A stretch of 64,000 bases of DNA from Kribbella jiaozuonensis (GTDB lineage Bacteria > Actinomycetota > Actinomycetes > Propionibacteriales > Kribbellaceae), in contig NZ_SZPZ01000006.1 of NCBI RefSeq assembly GCF_005233875.1, positions 496,001 to 560,000 on the forward strand, written 5' to 3'. The first letter of the stretch is position 1. Each line of letters opens with the position of its first letter. Positions 1 to 7,022 of the stretch are shown piece by piece. The notes beneath the pieces are model-generated. The model searched no databases. It worked only from the letters and a program-made list of their open reading frames with translations, and had not been told where the DNA came from. A program made the position numbers and the translations under genes.

Positions 1-239
1 CGCTCCGCCAGCGCGACCGCGGTCGCCACCGTCGCGTGCCCGCAGAAGGGCACCTCTGCCTTGGGCGAGAAGTAGCGCACCGATCGGTCGATCACGAACG
101 CGGTCTCGGAGTACCCGATCTCCGCCGCGATCGCCTGCATGGCTTGGTCATCCAGCCCGCGTGCATCCAGCACCACCCCCGCCGGATTCCCACCAGCCGG
201 GTCGAGCGTGAAAGCGGCGTACCGGAGCACAGTCGTCAT
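1..239 (-). CDS. PhzF-family isomerase, N-terminal part only
   Basis: Only the first 79 codons lie in the window; the gene continues beyond base 1. The visible part carries the N-terminal signature of the PhzF / diaminopimelate-epimerase-like fold: NPAGVV near residue 19, YSETAFV near residue 43 and FCGHATVA near residue 66. In PhzF the Glu of the SETAFV segment is the catalytic acid/base, and it is present. Most family members are uncharacterised small-molecule isomerases, so the substrate is unknown. The ATG at 239 faces the VOC gene at 256 and only 16 bases separate them. The two genes share a symmetric promoter. Family assignment is firm; role is open. Confidence 0.88.
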   Translation of the reverse strand, partial: MTTVLRYAAFTLDPAGGNPAGVVLDARGLDDQAMQAIAAEIGYSETAFVIDRSVRYFSPKAEVPFCGHATVATAVALAE

Positions 240-258
240 ACCGACAATTGTGGGTATG
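237..258. promoter_or_regulatory. Mirror-image divergent promoter with overlapping -10 elements
   Basis: The two start codons and the bases between them form a near-perfect palindrome centred on ACAATTGT (244-251). CATACC on the left mirrors GGTATG on the right, and only one base pair (243/252) breaks the symmetry. On the plus strand GACAAT (243-248) lies 7 bases before ATG 256. On the minus strand CACAAT (252-247) lies 7 bases before ATG 239. Both fit leaderless actinobacterial promoters, so the two -10 boxes would overlap. A dimeric regulator could also bind here. Confidence 0.6.
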
Positions 259-639
259 GAGATCGGGTACGTCATCTTGTATGTCGGGGAGCTGGAACGG
301 TCCGTGGCGTTCTACCGGGATGTGGTAGGGCTGACGTACAAGTTCACGGATGCGGGGTATGCGGAGTTCGACGCCGGGGGAGTGCGGTTCGCGTTGTACG
401 AGCGGCGGCGTGCGGAGTGGTTGACCGGGCATGACGTGACGCCGGGTGCGGGCGGGGAAGTGGTCGTCATGGTCGACGGCGTGGATGCGTACGCCGAGCG
501 GCTGGCGGCGGCCGGCGTACAGGTGCTGAGCGGGCCGGCGGACCGTCCGTGGGGACATCGGACGGTCCACGTTGCCGACCCGGATGGGTTTGTCGTCGAG
601 TTCGCGGAGGAGATCCCGCGGGCTCGTCAGCGGCGGTAG
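256..639 (+). CDS. VOC-family (glyoxalase/bleomycin-resistance fold) protein
   Basis: This is a 127-residue single-domain vicinal-oxygen-chelate protein with the paired beta-alpha-beta-beta-beta layout. The N-terminal half reads ILYVGELERSVAFYRDVVGL and the C-terminal half ends in VADPDGFVVEFAEE, the usual last strand with a metal-ligand Glu. Members act as lyases, dioxygenases or antibiotic-binding proteins; the substrate cannot be read from sequence. I chose ATG 256 because it sits 7 bases after a -10-like GACAAT and begins right at the conserved first strand. The 3' end overlaps the convergent DUF1707 gene by 13 bases. Confidence 0.85.
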   Translation: MEIGYVILYVGELERSVAFYRDVVGLTYKFTDAGYAEFDAGGVRFALYERRRAEWLTGHDVTPGAGGEVVVMVDGVDAYAERLAAAGVQVLSGPADRPWGHRTVHVADPDGFVVEFAEEIPRARQRR

Positions 640-1271
640 TTGTGCCAGCGGCGCTTGGACATGCCGCTGATCAGGACGATCCAGAACACGCCCCACAACA
701 GCCACGGCGCGGCCAGCGCGAGCGAGCTGATCACCAGACCGAGCATCAGGAACGGCATCAGCATCAGGATCGGCGGCGGCGGGCCGGGCCTCCGGCGTAC
801 ACCTGCCGGGCCGCGTTGTGCGACCTGGAGGTCCGTGGAGGTCGGCAGATCGTCGAACAGCGGATCGAGCTCGTCGTTGTACCGCGAGCGCGTCGCCTGC
901 TCGCTGCGCTCCTCGAACTCCGCCTGCGTCAACCGCCCGGCGACGAAGTGGTCACTGAGCAACGAAACCGCCTGGTCCCGCTCGGCGTCGCCGATCCGCA
1001 CCCGCTTCACAGGTACGTCGTCACGCCGCCGAGCGCCGGCCTGCCCGCGGTCGTCCTCGGCGCGGTTCCAGCCGGCGGTCCGTGGGTCGTCCCAGCTGGT
1101 CTCGCGCCAGTCACCGACCCAGCCGGGACCACGCTGACCGCCCCAACCGGGACCGCCCCAGCCGCGACCGTCCCAGCTCTCGCCGCCCCAGCCCTGCCAT
1201 TCGCGCCCGCGGCGGTTGCCGCGAGCGCCGGGACCGCCCCGATGGGGTCGGCCCCGGTCGGCCGCTGTCAT
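627..1271 (-). CDS. DUF1707 (SHOCT-like) membrane protein with Gly/Trp/Arg-rich N-terminus
   Basis: This 214-residue protein has three parts. Residues 1-85 are a low-complexity Gly/Trp/Arg-rich stretch. Residues 88-142 form a DUF1707 domain (RIGDAERDQAV, then HFVAGRLTQAEFEER), a small helical module common in actinobacterial membrane-associated proteins. Residues 168-205 form a hydrophobic hairpin, probably two membrane segments, with a basic C-terminal tail. Function is not known. The start codon overlaps the end of the PadR gene by 4 bases (ATGA), so the two are translationally coupled and likely under PadR control. Confidence 0.82.
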   Translation of the reverse strand: MTAADRGRPHRGGPGARGNRRGREWQGWGGESWDGRGWGGPGWGGQRGPGWVGDWRETSWDDPRTAGWNRAEDDRGQAGARRRDDVPVKRVRIGDAERDQAVSLLSDHFVAGRLTQAEFEERSEQATRSRYNDELDPLFDDLPTSTDLQVAQRGPAGVRRRPGPPPPILMLMPFLMLGLVISSLALAAPWLLWGVFWIVLISGMSKRRWHNYRR

Positions 1272-1978
1272 GCCCGGTCCTGCTCGTTGTTCTCCGGGCT
1301 GTCGTCGTCCTCGGCGAGGATGCCGTACAGCTTGCGCCGCAGGTCACCGACGGCCTCGCGGGCCTTCGCCTGCTGCTCCGGCGTACCGCTGGCCATGATC
1401 TGCCACATCGCCGACGCCACCTGCCCGAGCACCGGCTTGAACCCGTTCTCGTCGTCACCGGTGGGAGCGCTCATCGCCTCCCAGGGCGCGGACACCTCGT
1501 CCTGGTGCGCGGCGACGTACGCACGACCCTCGTCGGTCAGCTGGAACGTCCGCCGGCCGACCTCGGCGTCAGCCGTCACCAGGCCCTCGTCCTCGAGCTG
1601 CTGCAGCGTCGGGTAGATCGAGCCGGGGCTCGGCTTCCACACGCCGCCGCTGCGCTCGGCGATCTCCTGGATGATCTGGTACCCGTTCATCGGCTGCTCC
1701 GCCAGTACGGCGAGGATCGCGGCCCGAACGTCACCCCTGCGGGCCTTCGGACCGCGCCACCGCGGCGGCGGGCCCCACGGCGGACCGAACATCTGTCCGC
1801 CACCGAACATCCCCCACTGGGGACCGAAGTGCTGCTGCTGCCGATGGCCCTGGTGCCCGCGCCGGCCGGTCATCGCCGCGCGCAGCTCGTCCAGGATGTC
1901 GTCGAAGTTCGAACAATGCCGCGCGAACTGCTGCCAAGGCCAGCCCGCGGCGTACGCCGATCCGGTCATCTCGACCAC
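1268..1978 (-). CDS. PadR-family transcriptional regulator with Gly/His/Gln-rich N-terminal extension
   Basis: The winged-helix PadR domain spans about residues 82-160 (AAILAVLAEQPMNGYQIIQE, then SPGSIYPTLQQLEDEGL), followed by a C-terminal dimerisation helix region. Residues 36-80 form a Gly/His/Gln/Pro-rich extension that recurs in actinobacterial PadR proteins next to DUF1707 genes. Total length is 236 residues. GTG 1978 is used here; ATG 1969, three codons downstream, is an alternative. A long inverted repeat immediately upstream (1999-2033) is probably its own operator, so autoregulation of the PadR-DUF1707 operon is expected. The inducing signal is unknown. Confidence 0.88.
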   Translation of the reverse strand: MVEMTGSAYAAGWPWQQFARHCSNFDDILDELRAAMTGRRGHQGHRQQQHFGPQWGMFGGGQMFGPPWGPPPRWRGPKARRGDVRAAILAVLAEQPMNGYQIIQEIAERSGGVWKPSPGSIYPTLQQLEDEGLVTADAEVGRRTFQLTDEGRAYVAAHQDEVSAPWEAMSAPTGDDENGFKPVLGQVASAMWQIMASGTPEQQAKAREAVGDLRRKLYGILAEDDDSPENNEQDRA

Positions 1979-1998
1979 CCGTCCCTACGAAAAGTGAT

Positions 1999-2033
1999 TG
2001 CGATAGTTCGACGATATATCGCGAACCATCGCA
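1999..2033. promoter_or_regulatory. Probable PadR operator: long inverted repeat around a CGATATATCG core
   Basis: Outer arms TGCGATAGTTCG (1999-2010) and CGAACCATCGCA (2022-2033) pair at 11 of 12 positions. Between them lies the perfect 10-base palindrome CGATATATCG (2012-2021), offset by half a base from the outer centre. It sits about 20-55 bases before the PadR start on the minus strand, where a repressor would block the promoter. The same core recurs at 62852-62861 before another DUF1707 gene. Confidence 0.65.
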
Positions 2034-2044
2034 ACCCAAGGGAG

Positions 2045-2767
2045 TCAGGCGCTGAACTTGAGCTCCTTCGCCGCCGCGGTCAGGACGATCGAATTGTCGA
2101 CGATGCTGATGCCGGTGAGCTGGGCGCCGAACGGCAGTTCGGGGATCGTGATGCCGCGGGCGAGCTGGTTCTGCAGGGCCGTCCGGACGAACGACGGGAT
2201 CGAGTCGGACAGCTGTCCGAGAGCCAAGGTGATCCGCCCGTTCTGGACCTGCGGCGTGATCGGCACATCAGCGTTGAAGCCGCGCACCGACAGCTTCGCG
2301 TGCAGCTGGCCGTCGACCACCTCAAGCGACAGACCGTCCAGCCCGGTGCTGGCCACCGCGAGCCGGCTCAGCTCGCGCGGCGACAGTTGGAGCCTCAGGT
2401 CGCTCGAGTCGATCGTGACCGCCGCGCCGGCCTGCCCGGTCAGCAGTCCGCGCGGCACCTGTACGTCGTGCAGCTGGACCTTCAGGTCCTCGCCCGGGAT
2501 CCCGGAGAACGTCGGCCGCTCCATCGTCAGCGTGACCTTGGAGAAGTTTTCCTTGACCAGCTGGGGCAGGAACCCGAAGCCCCCGATCTTGACCGACGTG
2601 TCGGCCGAGCGTACGTCGTACTGCGCGGCCTTCTTGTCCGCCATCGAGGCGAGCTGGTTCTCGGCGACGTACGCGGCCGCCCGGTCGACGACGACCGCCA
2701 GAACCGCCAGCACCAACACGGTGACCACCAACCGCCGCAACCAGCGGCGCGGTCTCGGTGAACTCAT
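2045..2767 (-). CDS. DUF2993 / LmeA-family lipid-binding protein, membrane-anchored
   Basis: This is a 240-residue protein with a basic N-terminus and one hydrophobic signal-anchor (about residues 11-30, VVTVLVLAVLAVVV), then an extracytoplasmic domain that matches the DUF2993 family. Mycobacterial LmeA of this family binds phospholipid and supports lipomannan maturation. Characteristic features are the early FLPQLV segment, alternating beta strands and the C-terminal LTGISIVDNSIVLTAAA strand pair. ATG 2767 is preceded by AAGGGCAAGG. By analogy it acts at the outer membrane face or in the wall; the exact lipid role here is inference. Confidence 0.8.
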   Translation of the reverse strand: MSSPRPRRWLRRLVVTVLVLAVLAVVVDRAAAYVAENQLASMADKKAAQYDVRSADTSVKIGGFGFLPQLVKENFSKVTLTMERPTFSGIPGEDLKVQLHDVQVPRGLLTGQAGAAVTIDSSDLRLQLSPRELSRLAVASTGLDGLSLEVVDGQLHAKLSVRGFNADVPITPQVQNGRITLALGQLSDSIPSFVRTALQNQLARGITIPELPFGAQLTGISIVDNSIVLTAAAKELKFSA

Positions 2768-2812
2768 CCTTGCCCTTCCACAATTCGGCGAACCCGGGAC
2801 GCTAGCATCGCA

Positions 2813-3709
2813 TCAGGGCCGGCCGATCATCTCCCGGAGTGCATCGTCGGTCGCCGTCGGTTTGATGCCGAAGGCAACTGTCGCGGCAGTCGAGTCGAGC
2901 GCGAACGGCCGCTGCCACTGGTACTGCATCTCCACCATCTCGCGCGCGGCGGGGTCGACCAACCCGGCCAGCTTCAATATCCAGGGCGGCATCGCGGCCA
3001 CCTTCGCCTTCGGCGCGCCGGCCAGTTCGGCGGCGCGGTCGGCGAGTTGGCGGACCGATACCGGAGCGGGCGTGGGCACGTGCCAGGCTCGGCCCCACGC
3101 GCTCTCGTCGCCGGCGACGGCGATCAGGGTCCGCGCGACGTCGCCGACGTACGTCCAGCTGTGCGGCGCGTCCAGGTCGCCCGGCATCATCCCGCGCTTA
3201 CCGGCGATCACCTTCGGCAACACGGTCACGCTGAACGGCGACACCGCGCCGGCCCCGAGGTAGTCCGACCCACGAACCTCCGCAGTCCGAATCCGTCCGG
3301 CCTCATGCGCCGCGAGCGCATCGGCCCAGAGCCTCGCGCGCACCTGCCCCTTGACCGTGTTGGGCAGCAACGGCAGCTCCTCGGTCATCGGCCGGTCCAC
3401 AGCACCGTACCCATAGAGGTTGCCCGTCGTCACAAGAGTCGCACCGGACGCCTCGGCCGCCGCAATCAACGCTCTGCCGAGCGGCGGCCACTGCGCAGTC
3501 CACTTGCTGTACGCCGGCCCCGCGCACGAGTAGATCGCCGTCGCCCCCTCGACGTACTCCGTCAGCCCCTGCCCAGCATCCGCCGCAACCCGCTCGACCC
3601 CATCCGGCCCACCCCCAGACCGCGTGATCACCCGAACCCGCTCCCCCCGCGCCACCAGCAGCCGAGCGACCACACTGCCCACAGCCCCAGCCCCGACCAC
3701 TACGTGCAC
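2813..3709 (-). CDS. NAD(P)-dependent epimerase/dehydratase-like oxidoreductase
   Basis: The N-terminus is a Rossmann nucleotide-binding loop (VVGAGAVGSVVARLL). Further on come TTGNLYGYG in the catalytic region of extended short-chain dehydrogenases and SWTYVGDVARTL in the substrate domain. The classical YxxxK pair is not obvious, so this may be an atypical, NmrA-like or non-catalytic member. I chose GTG 3709 rather than the upstream ATG 3733 because GAGAGGG lies 7 bases before the GTG and the Rossmann strand starts right after it. About 298 residues. Substrate unknown. Confidence 0.78.
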   Translation of the reverse strand: MHVVVGAGAVGSVVARLLVARGERVRVITRSGGGPDGVERVAADAGQGLTEYVEGATAIYSCAGPAYSKWTAQWPPLGRALIAAAEASGATLVTTGNLYGYGAVDRPMTEELPLLPNTVKGQVRARLWADALAAHEAGRIRTAEVRGSDYLGAGAVSPFSVTVLPKVIAGKRGMMPGDLDAPHSWTYVGDVARTLIAVAGDESAWGRAWHVPTPAPVSVRQLADRAAELAGAPKAKVAAMPPWILKLAGLVDPAAREMVEMQYQWQRPFALDSTAATVAFGIKPTATDDALREMIGRP

Positions 3710-3764
3710 GTCAGATCCCTCTCGCCTATCCATGATCTAGCTCTCGGTGGGTACAGGATGGCTT

Positions 3765-4472
3765 ATGACGACGCGGCGGGCAGGTGCGGCGGCTGTCGTT
3801 CGGACGCGGGGTTGGCGGTTGTTCCGTGGTGTCCTGGCGATGCTGGTGTTCGCGCTGCCTGTGGTGTTTCTCGGGCTGGCGGTGCGGCAGCAGTTCGAGC
3901 CGTTGATCAGGGCCGACAACGCGCTCAGCCGGGCGGCCACCGGGTTCAGCCTTCGGCACGGGCTGGTGCCGGCGCTGACTGTGCTCCAGGCCGTCAGCCA
4001 GCCGTTCGTCGTGTACATCGTCGCGACCGGGGTGGCTGTCTGGGTGTGGACGTCGAAGAAGCTCAAGGGCCGGGCGTTGTGGGCGTTCGTCACGATGATG
4101 GTCGGTTGGGGAATCGGCGGCATCTCCAAACCGATCGCACAGCGTGCACGGCCCGTGGTCGACGGTCAGGTGCCGCATGCCCACGGCTACTCGTTCCCCT
4201 CCGGCCATACGCTGAACATCACGTTGGCGGCCGCCGTCATGGTCTTCCTGCTCTGGCCGCTGCTGTCGACGACCTGGCGGCGCGTCGCCGTCGTACTCGC
4301 GATCGTGGTGCCGGTGATCGTCGGTCTGGACCGGCTTTTCATCGGCGCGCACTTCCCGTCCGACATTCTCGCCGGGCACATTCTCGGTCTAGGCATTATG
4401 TTCGCCTCATGGATCGGGTTCATCGGCAAGACGGCGTCGACCTCCTCACCAGGACCGTCGCACCCGGCGTAG
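3765..4472 (+). CDS. PAP2-superfamily membrane phosphatase (first of a tandem pair)
   Basis: This is a polytopic membrane protein of 235 residues with the three phosphatidic-acid-phosphatase motifs: KPIAQRARP (K-x6-RP), FPSGHT, and DRLFIGAHFPSD with the catalytic His and Asp. Such enzymes dephosphorylate lipid phosphates such as phosphatidic acid or undecaprenyl pyrophosphate on the outer face of the membrane. I chose ATG 3765 because AGGA lies 6 bases before it; GTG 3747 would add six residues. The 3' end overlaps the next PAP2 gene by 64 bases, in another frame. Confidence 0.85.
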   Translation: MTTRRAGAAAVVRTRGWRLFRGVLAMLVFALPVVFLGLAVRQQFEPLIRADNALSRAATGFSLRHGLVPALTVLQAVSQPFVVYIVATGVAVWVWTSKKLKGRALWAFVTMMVGWGIGGISKPIAQRARPVVDGQVPHAHGYSFPSGHTLNITLAAAVMVFLLWPLLSTTWRRVAVVLAIVVPVIVGLDRLFIGAHFPSDILAGHILGLGIMFASWIGFIGKTASTSSPGPSHPA

Positions 4473-5080
4473 CACTCGGTGGACTCATCATCGGGATCGG
4501 CCTCGCCCTCAAAGGACCACTCGACGGGCTCTCCCACAGCGAAGAGGCGGTGAACAAGGATCTTGCCGCCAACCGGACCGGCACCTGGGACACGATCACC
4601 GCGATCTGGTCCCAGATCGGCAACACCGCCGGTGTGATCGCGGTCTGCATCGTCGTCTCGTCCCTACTGCTCTGGCGAACCCACGACCTACGCCTGGCCC
4701 TCGTCGCCCCGATCGCGATCGCCATGCAGGGCCTGATCTTCCTGATCGCAGCCAGGGTCGTCGATCGCGACCGCCCCCAGGTCGACAAGCTCGACGCATC
4801 CCCACCGACCGCCAGCTACCCCAGCGGCCACACCGGCGCGTCCACCGGCCTGTACGTCGCCTTCGCCCTACTCGCCCTAGGCATCGAACGCCCCTGGCTG
4901 CGTTGGACAACCGTCGTCCTCTGCCTGGCCATGCCGCTGCTCGTGGCGTTCGCCCGTCTCTACCGCGGCATGCACCACGTCACCGACGTGGGCGCCGGCT
5001 TCCTCAACGGCTCCATCTGCGCCCTACTCGCCTACGCCTGGTACCGCCACTGCAAGTCCCGCCGCACGTCTCGCCGCTGA
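4409..5080 (+). CDS. PAP2-superfamily membrane phosphatase (second of a tandem pair)
   Basis: This 223-residue membrane protein has YPSGHTGAST (residues 138-146) and ARLYRGMHHVTD, the catalytic His motifs of PAP2 phosphatases. Motif 1 is incomplete: the RP pair (122-123) is present, but the usual Lys seven positions before it is Ala115. ATG 4409 is the only sensible start I see in this frame, which gives a 64-base overlap with the upstream PAP2 gene. The two proteins may have arisen by duplication, but they differ strongly outside the motifs. It is likely a lipid-phosphate phosphatase, possibly with altered substrate binding. Confidence 0.8.
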   Translation: MDRVHRQDGVDLLTRTVAPGVALGGLIIGIGLALKGPLDGLSHSEEAVNKDLAANRTGTWDTITAIWSQIGNTAGVIAVCIVVSSLLLWRTHDLRLALVAPIAIAMQGLIFLIAARVVDRDRPQVDKLDASPPTASYPSGHTGASTGLYVAFALLALGIERPWLRWTTVVLCLAMPLLVAFARLYRGMHHVTDVGAGFLNGSICALLAYAWYRHCKSRRTSRR

Positions 5081-5084
5081 AGGT

Positions 5085-5684
5085 CTAGCTCCGCACGAAC
5101 TCGTAGGTGTAGAACACCAGGCTGTCACCGAGCTTCCGGGTGTTGACCAGGTGCAGCGGCTTCTTGTCGCTGGTCTCGTCGAAGAGACGCCGGCCGGTTC
5201 CCAACATGACCGGGAAAACTACCAGCCGTAGTTCGTCGGCCAGGTTCTCTTCGATCAGCGTGCGCTGCAGCTGATAGCTGCCGTAGACCAGGATCTCGCC
5301 GTCCACCTTCCGCTTCAGCTCCGAAATCTCCTTCACCGCATCGCCGCTCAGAACCGTGGCATTGGTCCACAGAGGCTCGTCGAGAGCCGACGAGACGACG
5401 TACTTGGGAAGACTGTTGATTCTGTCCGCCCACTCCGGGCTTACCCGGACAGCCGCGCCGACGCCCGACACCATCCGGGACGCGAACCACTCACTGCTCC
5501 GTGCGCCCAGCAGCAGCGCCTCCACATCCAGCGCTTCCTGCGTCTCGCGGGCCTGCCAGTCCTCGAGGTCCTTGCTCCCCACGAACTGGTGGAACCACCC
5601 GCCCCGCTCGAAGCCCTCCGAACCGTCCGGGTCCTGCACCACTCCATCGAGGGTGACATTCGAGCTGATGACGATCTTTCCCAT
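5085..5684 (-). CDS. Dihydrofolate-reductase-family (RibD C-terminal-like) protein
   Basis: This is a 199-residue single-domain protein starting KIVISSNVTLDGVVQDP, the hallmark of the RibD_C/YyaP/YwjB reductase-like family. It continues with LLLGARSSEWFA, KYVVSSAL and GEILVYGSYQLQRTL, and ends LVFYTYE. The fold binds NADPH; most members of this branch have no assigned substrate. It is convergent with the PAP2 pair (4-base gap) and diverges from the ECF sigma gene, a common arrangement that makes it a possible target of that sigma factor (inference). Confidence 0.85.
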   Translation of the reverse strand: MGKIVISSNVTLDGVVQDPDGSEGFERGGWFHQFVGSKDLEDWQARETQEALDVEALLLGARSSEWFASRMVSGVGAAVRVSPEWADRINSLPKYVVSSALDEPLWTNATVLSGDAVKEISELKRKVDGEILVYGSYQLQRTLIEENLADELRLVVFPVMLGTGRRLFDETSDKKPLHLVNTRKLGDSLVFYTYEFVRS

Positions 5685-5830
5685 CTCCGTGCTCCTTTGA
5701 CGATGTTGTCGGCTATCACTGCTCTAGACGACGCCGTCATCAGAAAGGAGGCGCTGCGCGACCGCCCCGTTCGCGCCTTGGTCGGCGTCCATACAGGATG
5801 GGACTGCACACAAGGAAAGGTGTGGCGGGA

Positions 5831-6874
5831 GTGGAGTTGGCGAGAACGGATCTGATGTCGAGGGCGCAGGCCGGCGACGGAGACGCATTCCGAGCACTGA
5901 CCGAGCCGCACCGCCGAGAGCTTCAGGTGCATTGCTACCGGATGCTCGGATCGTTCCAGGATGCCGAAGACGCTCTCCAGGACACGATGCTCGCCGCTTG
6001 GCGAGGCCTCGAACGATTCGACGGACGCGCCTCACTCCGCACCTGGCTTTACCGCATCGCCACCAACCGCTGCCTCGACACACTGCGCTCCGCTCGCCGA
6101 CGTCCTGCCAAGCAGTGGGACATCCCGGGAACTGAACCACCAGAACCCACTGGGCTTGGCGAGATCCACTGGCTCGAGCCCTATCCCGACGCCCTACTGG
6201 ACGGTGCGATCACTGTGCCGCTCGGTCCGGAGGCGCGCTACGAGCAGACCGAGTCCATTTCCCTGGCCTTCGTGACCGCCCTGCAGATCTTGCCGCCTCG
6301 CCAGCTCGCCGTCCTCATCCTGCGCGACGTCCTCGGATTCCACGCGGACGAGGTAGCCGACATGCTGGATACCACCGTCGAATCGGTCAAAAGTGCCCTC
6401 AAACGCGCGCGTGCAGGAATGCAGCGCCGACTGCCGGTCATGACTGCTCGAGAGCAACCGCCTGCTGGCGACTCTCCTGCCGAGGACGCGATCGTGACGA
6501 AGTTCGTGAGCGCTTACGAATCTGCCGACATCGACGCACTGGTGGCTCTGTTGACCGACGACGTCTTCATGTCGATGCCACCGATGCCGCGGGAATACCG
6601 CGGCCGGGACAGTGTTGCCCGCTTCTTCGAGTTCATCTTCGGCTCGGTGGAAAGATTCGAACTGGTACCGACGCGAGCCAATGGTCAACCGGCATTCGGG
6701 GTCTATCGACCTACCCCCACCGGCACCCACGGAGTCGGCCTCTTCACCATCACCCTCACCGGCGACCGAATCAGCGCCATGACGCGCTTCGAAGACACCG
6801 TCCTGTCGATCTTCGGCCTGCCGCGATCGCTTGTAGCGGTGCCCCCAGCAGGATTTCAGTCCGACCGTTCTTGA
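5831..6874 (+). CDS. ECF RNA polymerase sigma factor with SnoaL-like C-terminal domain (SigG/SigJ type)
   Basis: Region 2 of sigma-70 begins at the N-terminus (EPHRRELQVHCYRMLGSFQD, then LRTWLYRIATNRCLDTLR). Region 4 is AFVTALQILPPRQLAVLILR followed by the helix-turn-helix up to SVKSALKRARAGMQ. About 110 more residues form a SnoaL/NTF2-like domain (SAYESADIDALVALLTDDV, then FTITLTGDRISAMTRFED), which in this sigma group modulates activity in place of a separate anti-sigma factor. GTG 5831 is chosen, with AGGAAAGG upstream; GTG 5822 and ATG 5798 are alternatives. About 347 residues. Confidence 0.85.
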   Translation: MELARTDLMSRAQAGDGDAFRALTEPHRRELQVHCYRMLGSFQDAEDALQDTMLAAWRGLERFDGRASLRTWLYRIATNRCLDTLRSARRRPAKQWDIPGTEPPEPTGLGEIHWLEPYPDALLDGAITVPLGPEARYEQTESISLAFVTALQILPPRQLAVLILRDVLGFHADEVADMLDTTVESVKSALKRARAGMQRRLPVMTAREQPPAGDSPAEDAIVTKFVSAYESADIDALVALLTDDVFMSMPPMPREYRGRDSVARFFEFIFGSVERFELVPTRANGQPAFGVYRPTPTGTHGVGLFTITLTGDRISAMTRFEDTVLSIFGLPRSLVAVPPAGFQSDRS

Positions 6875-7022
6875 CTTCACTCCGCTTTGTGGTCGCCCGG
6901 TCTGCGATCCGCTGTTCATCCGCGGCGGGGGACGCGAGGCGGGCGCGGACCGACAAGTGTCGGTGGCATAGCCCGGTGGCGTGATGCTGCGCCCCGGGGA
7001 GGCTGGTTCGAGGGAGTCGATC

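Noticed and set aside
549..2761. Long plus-strand frames across the PadR-DUF1707 operon and DUF2993 gene
   Set aside because: Arg/Pro/Gly-rich shadows of genuine minus-strand genes with recognised domains.
3765..5080. The two PAP2 genes as one frameshifted gene
   Set aside because: Each has its own full set of PSGH and His/Asp motifs and its own membrane core, so they are two proteins.
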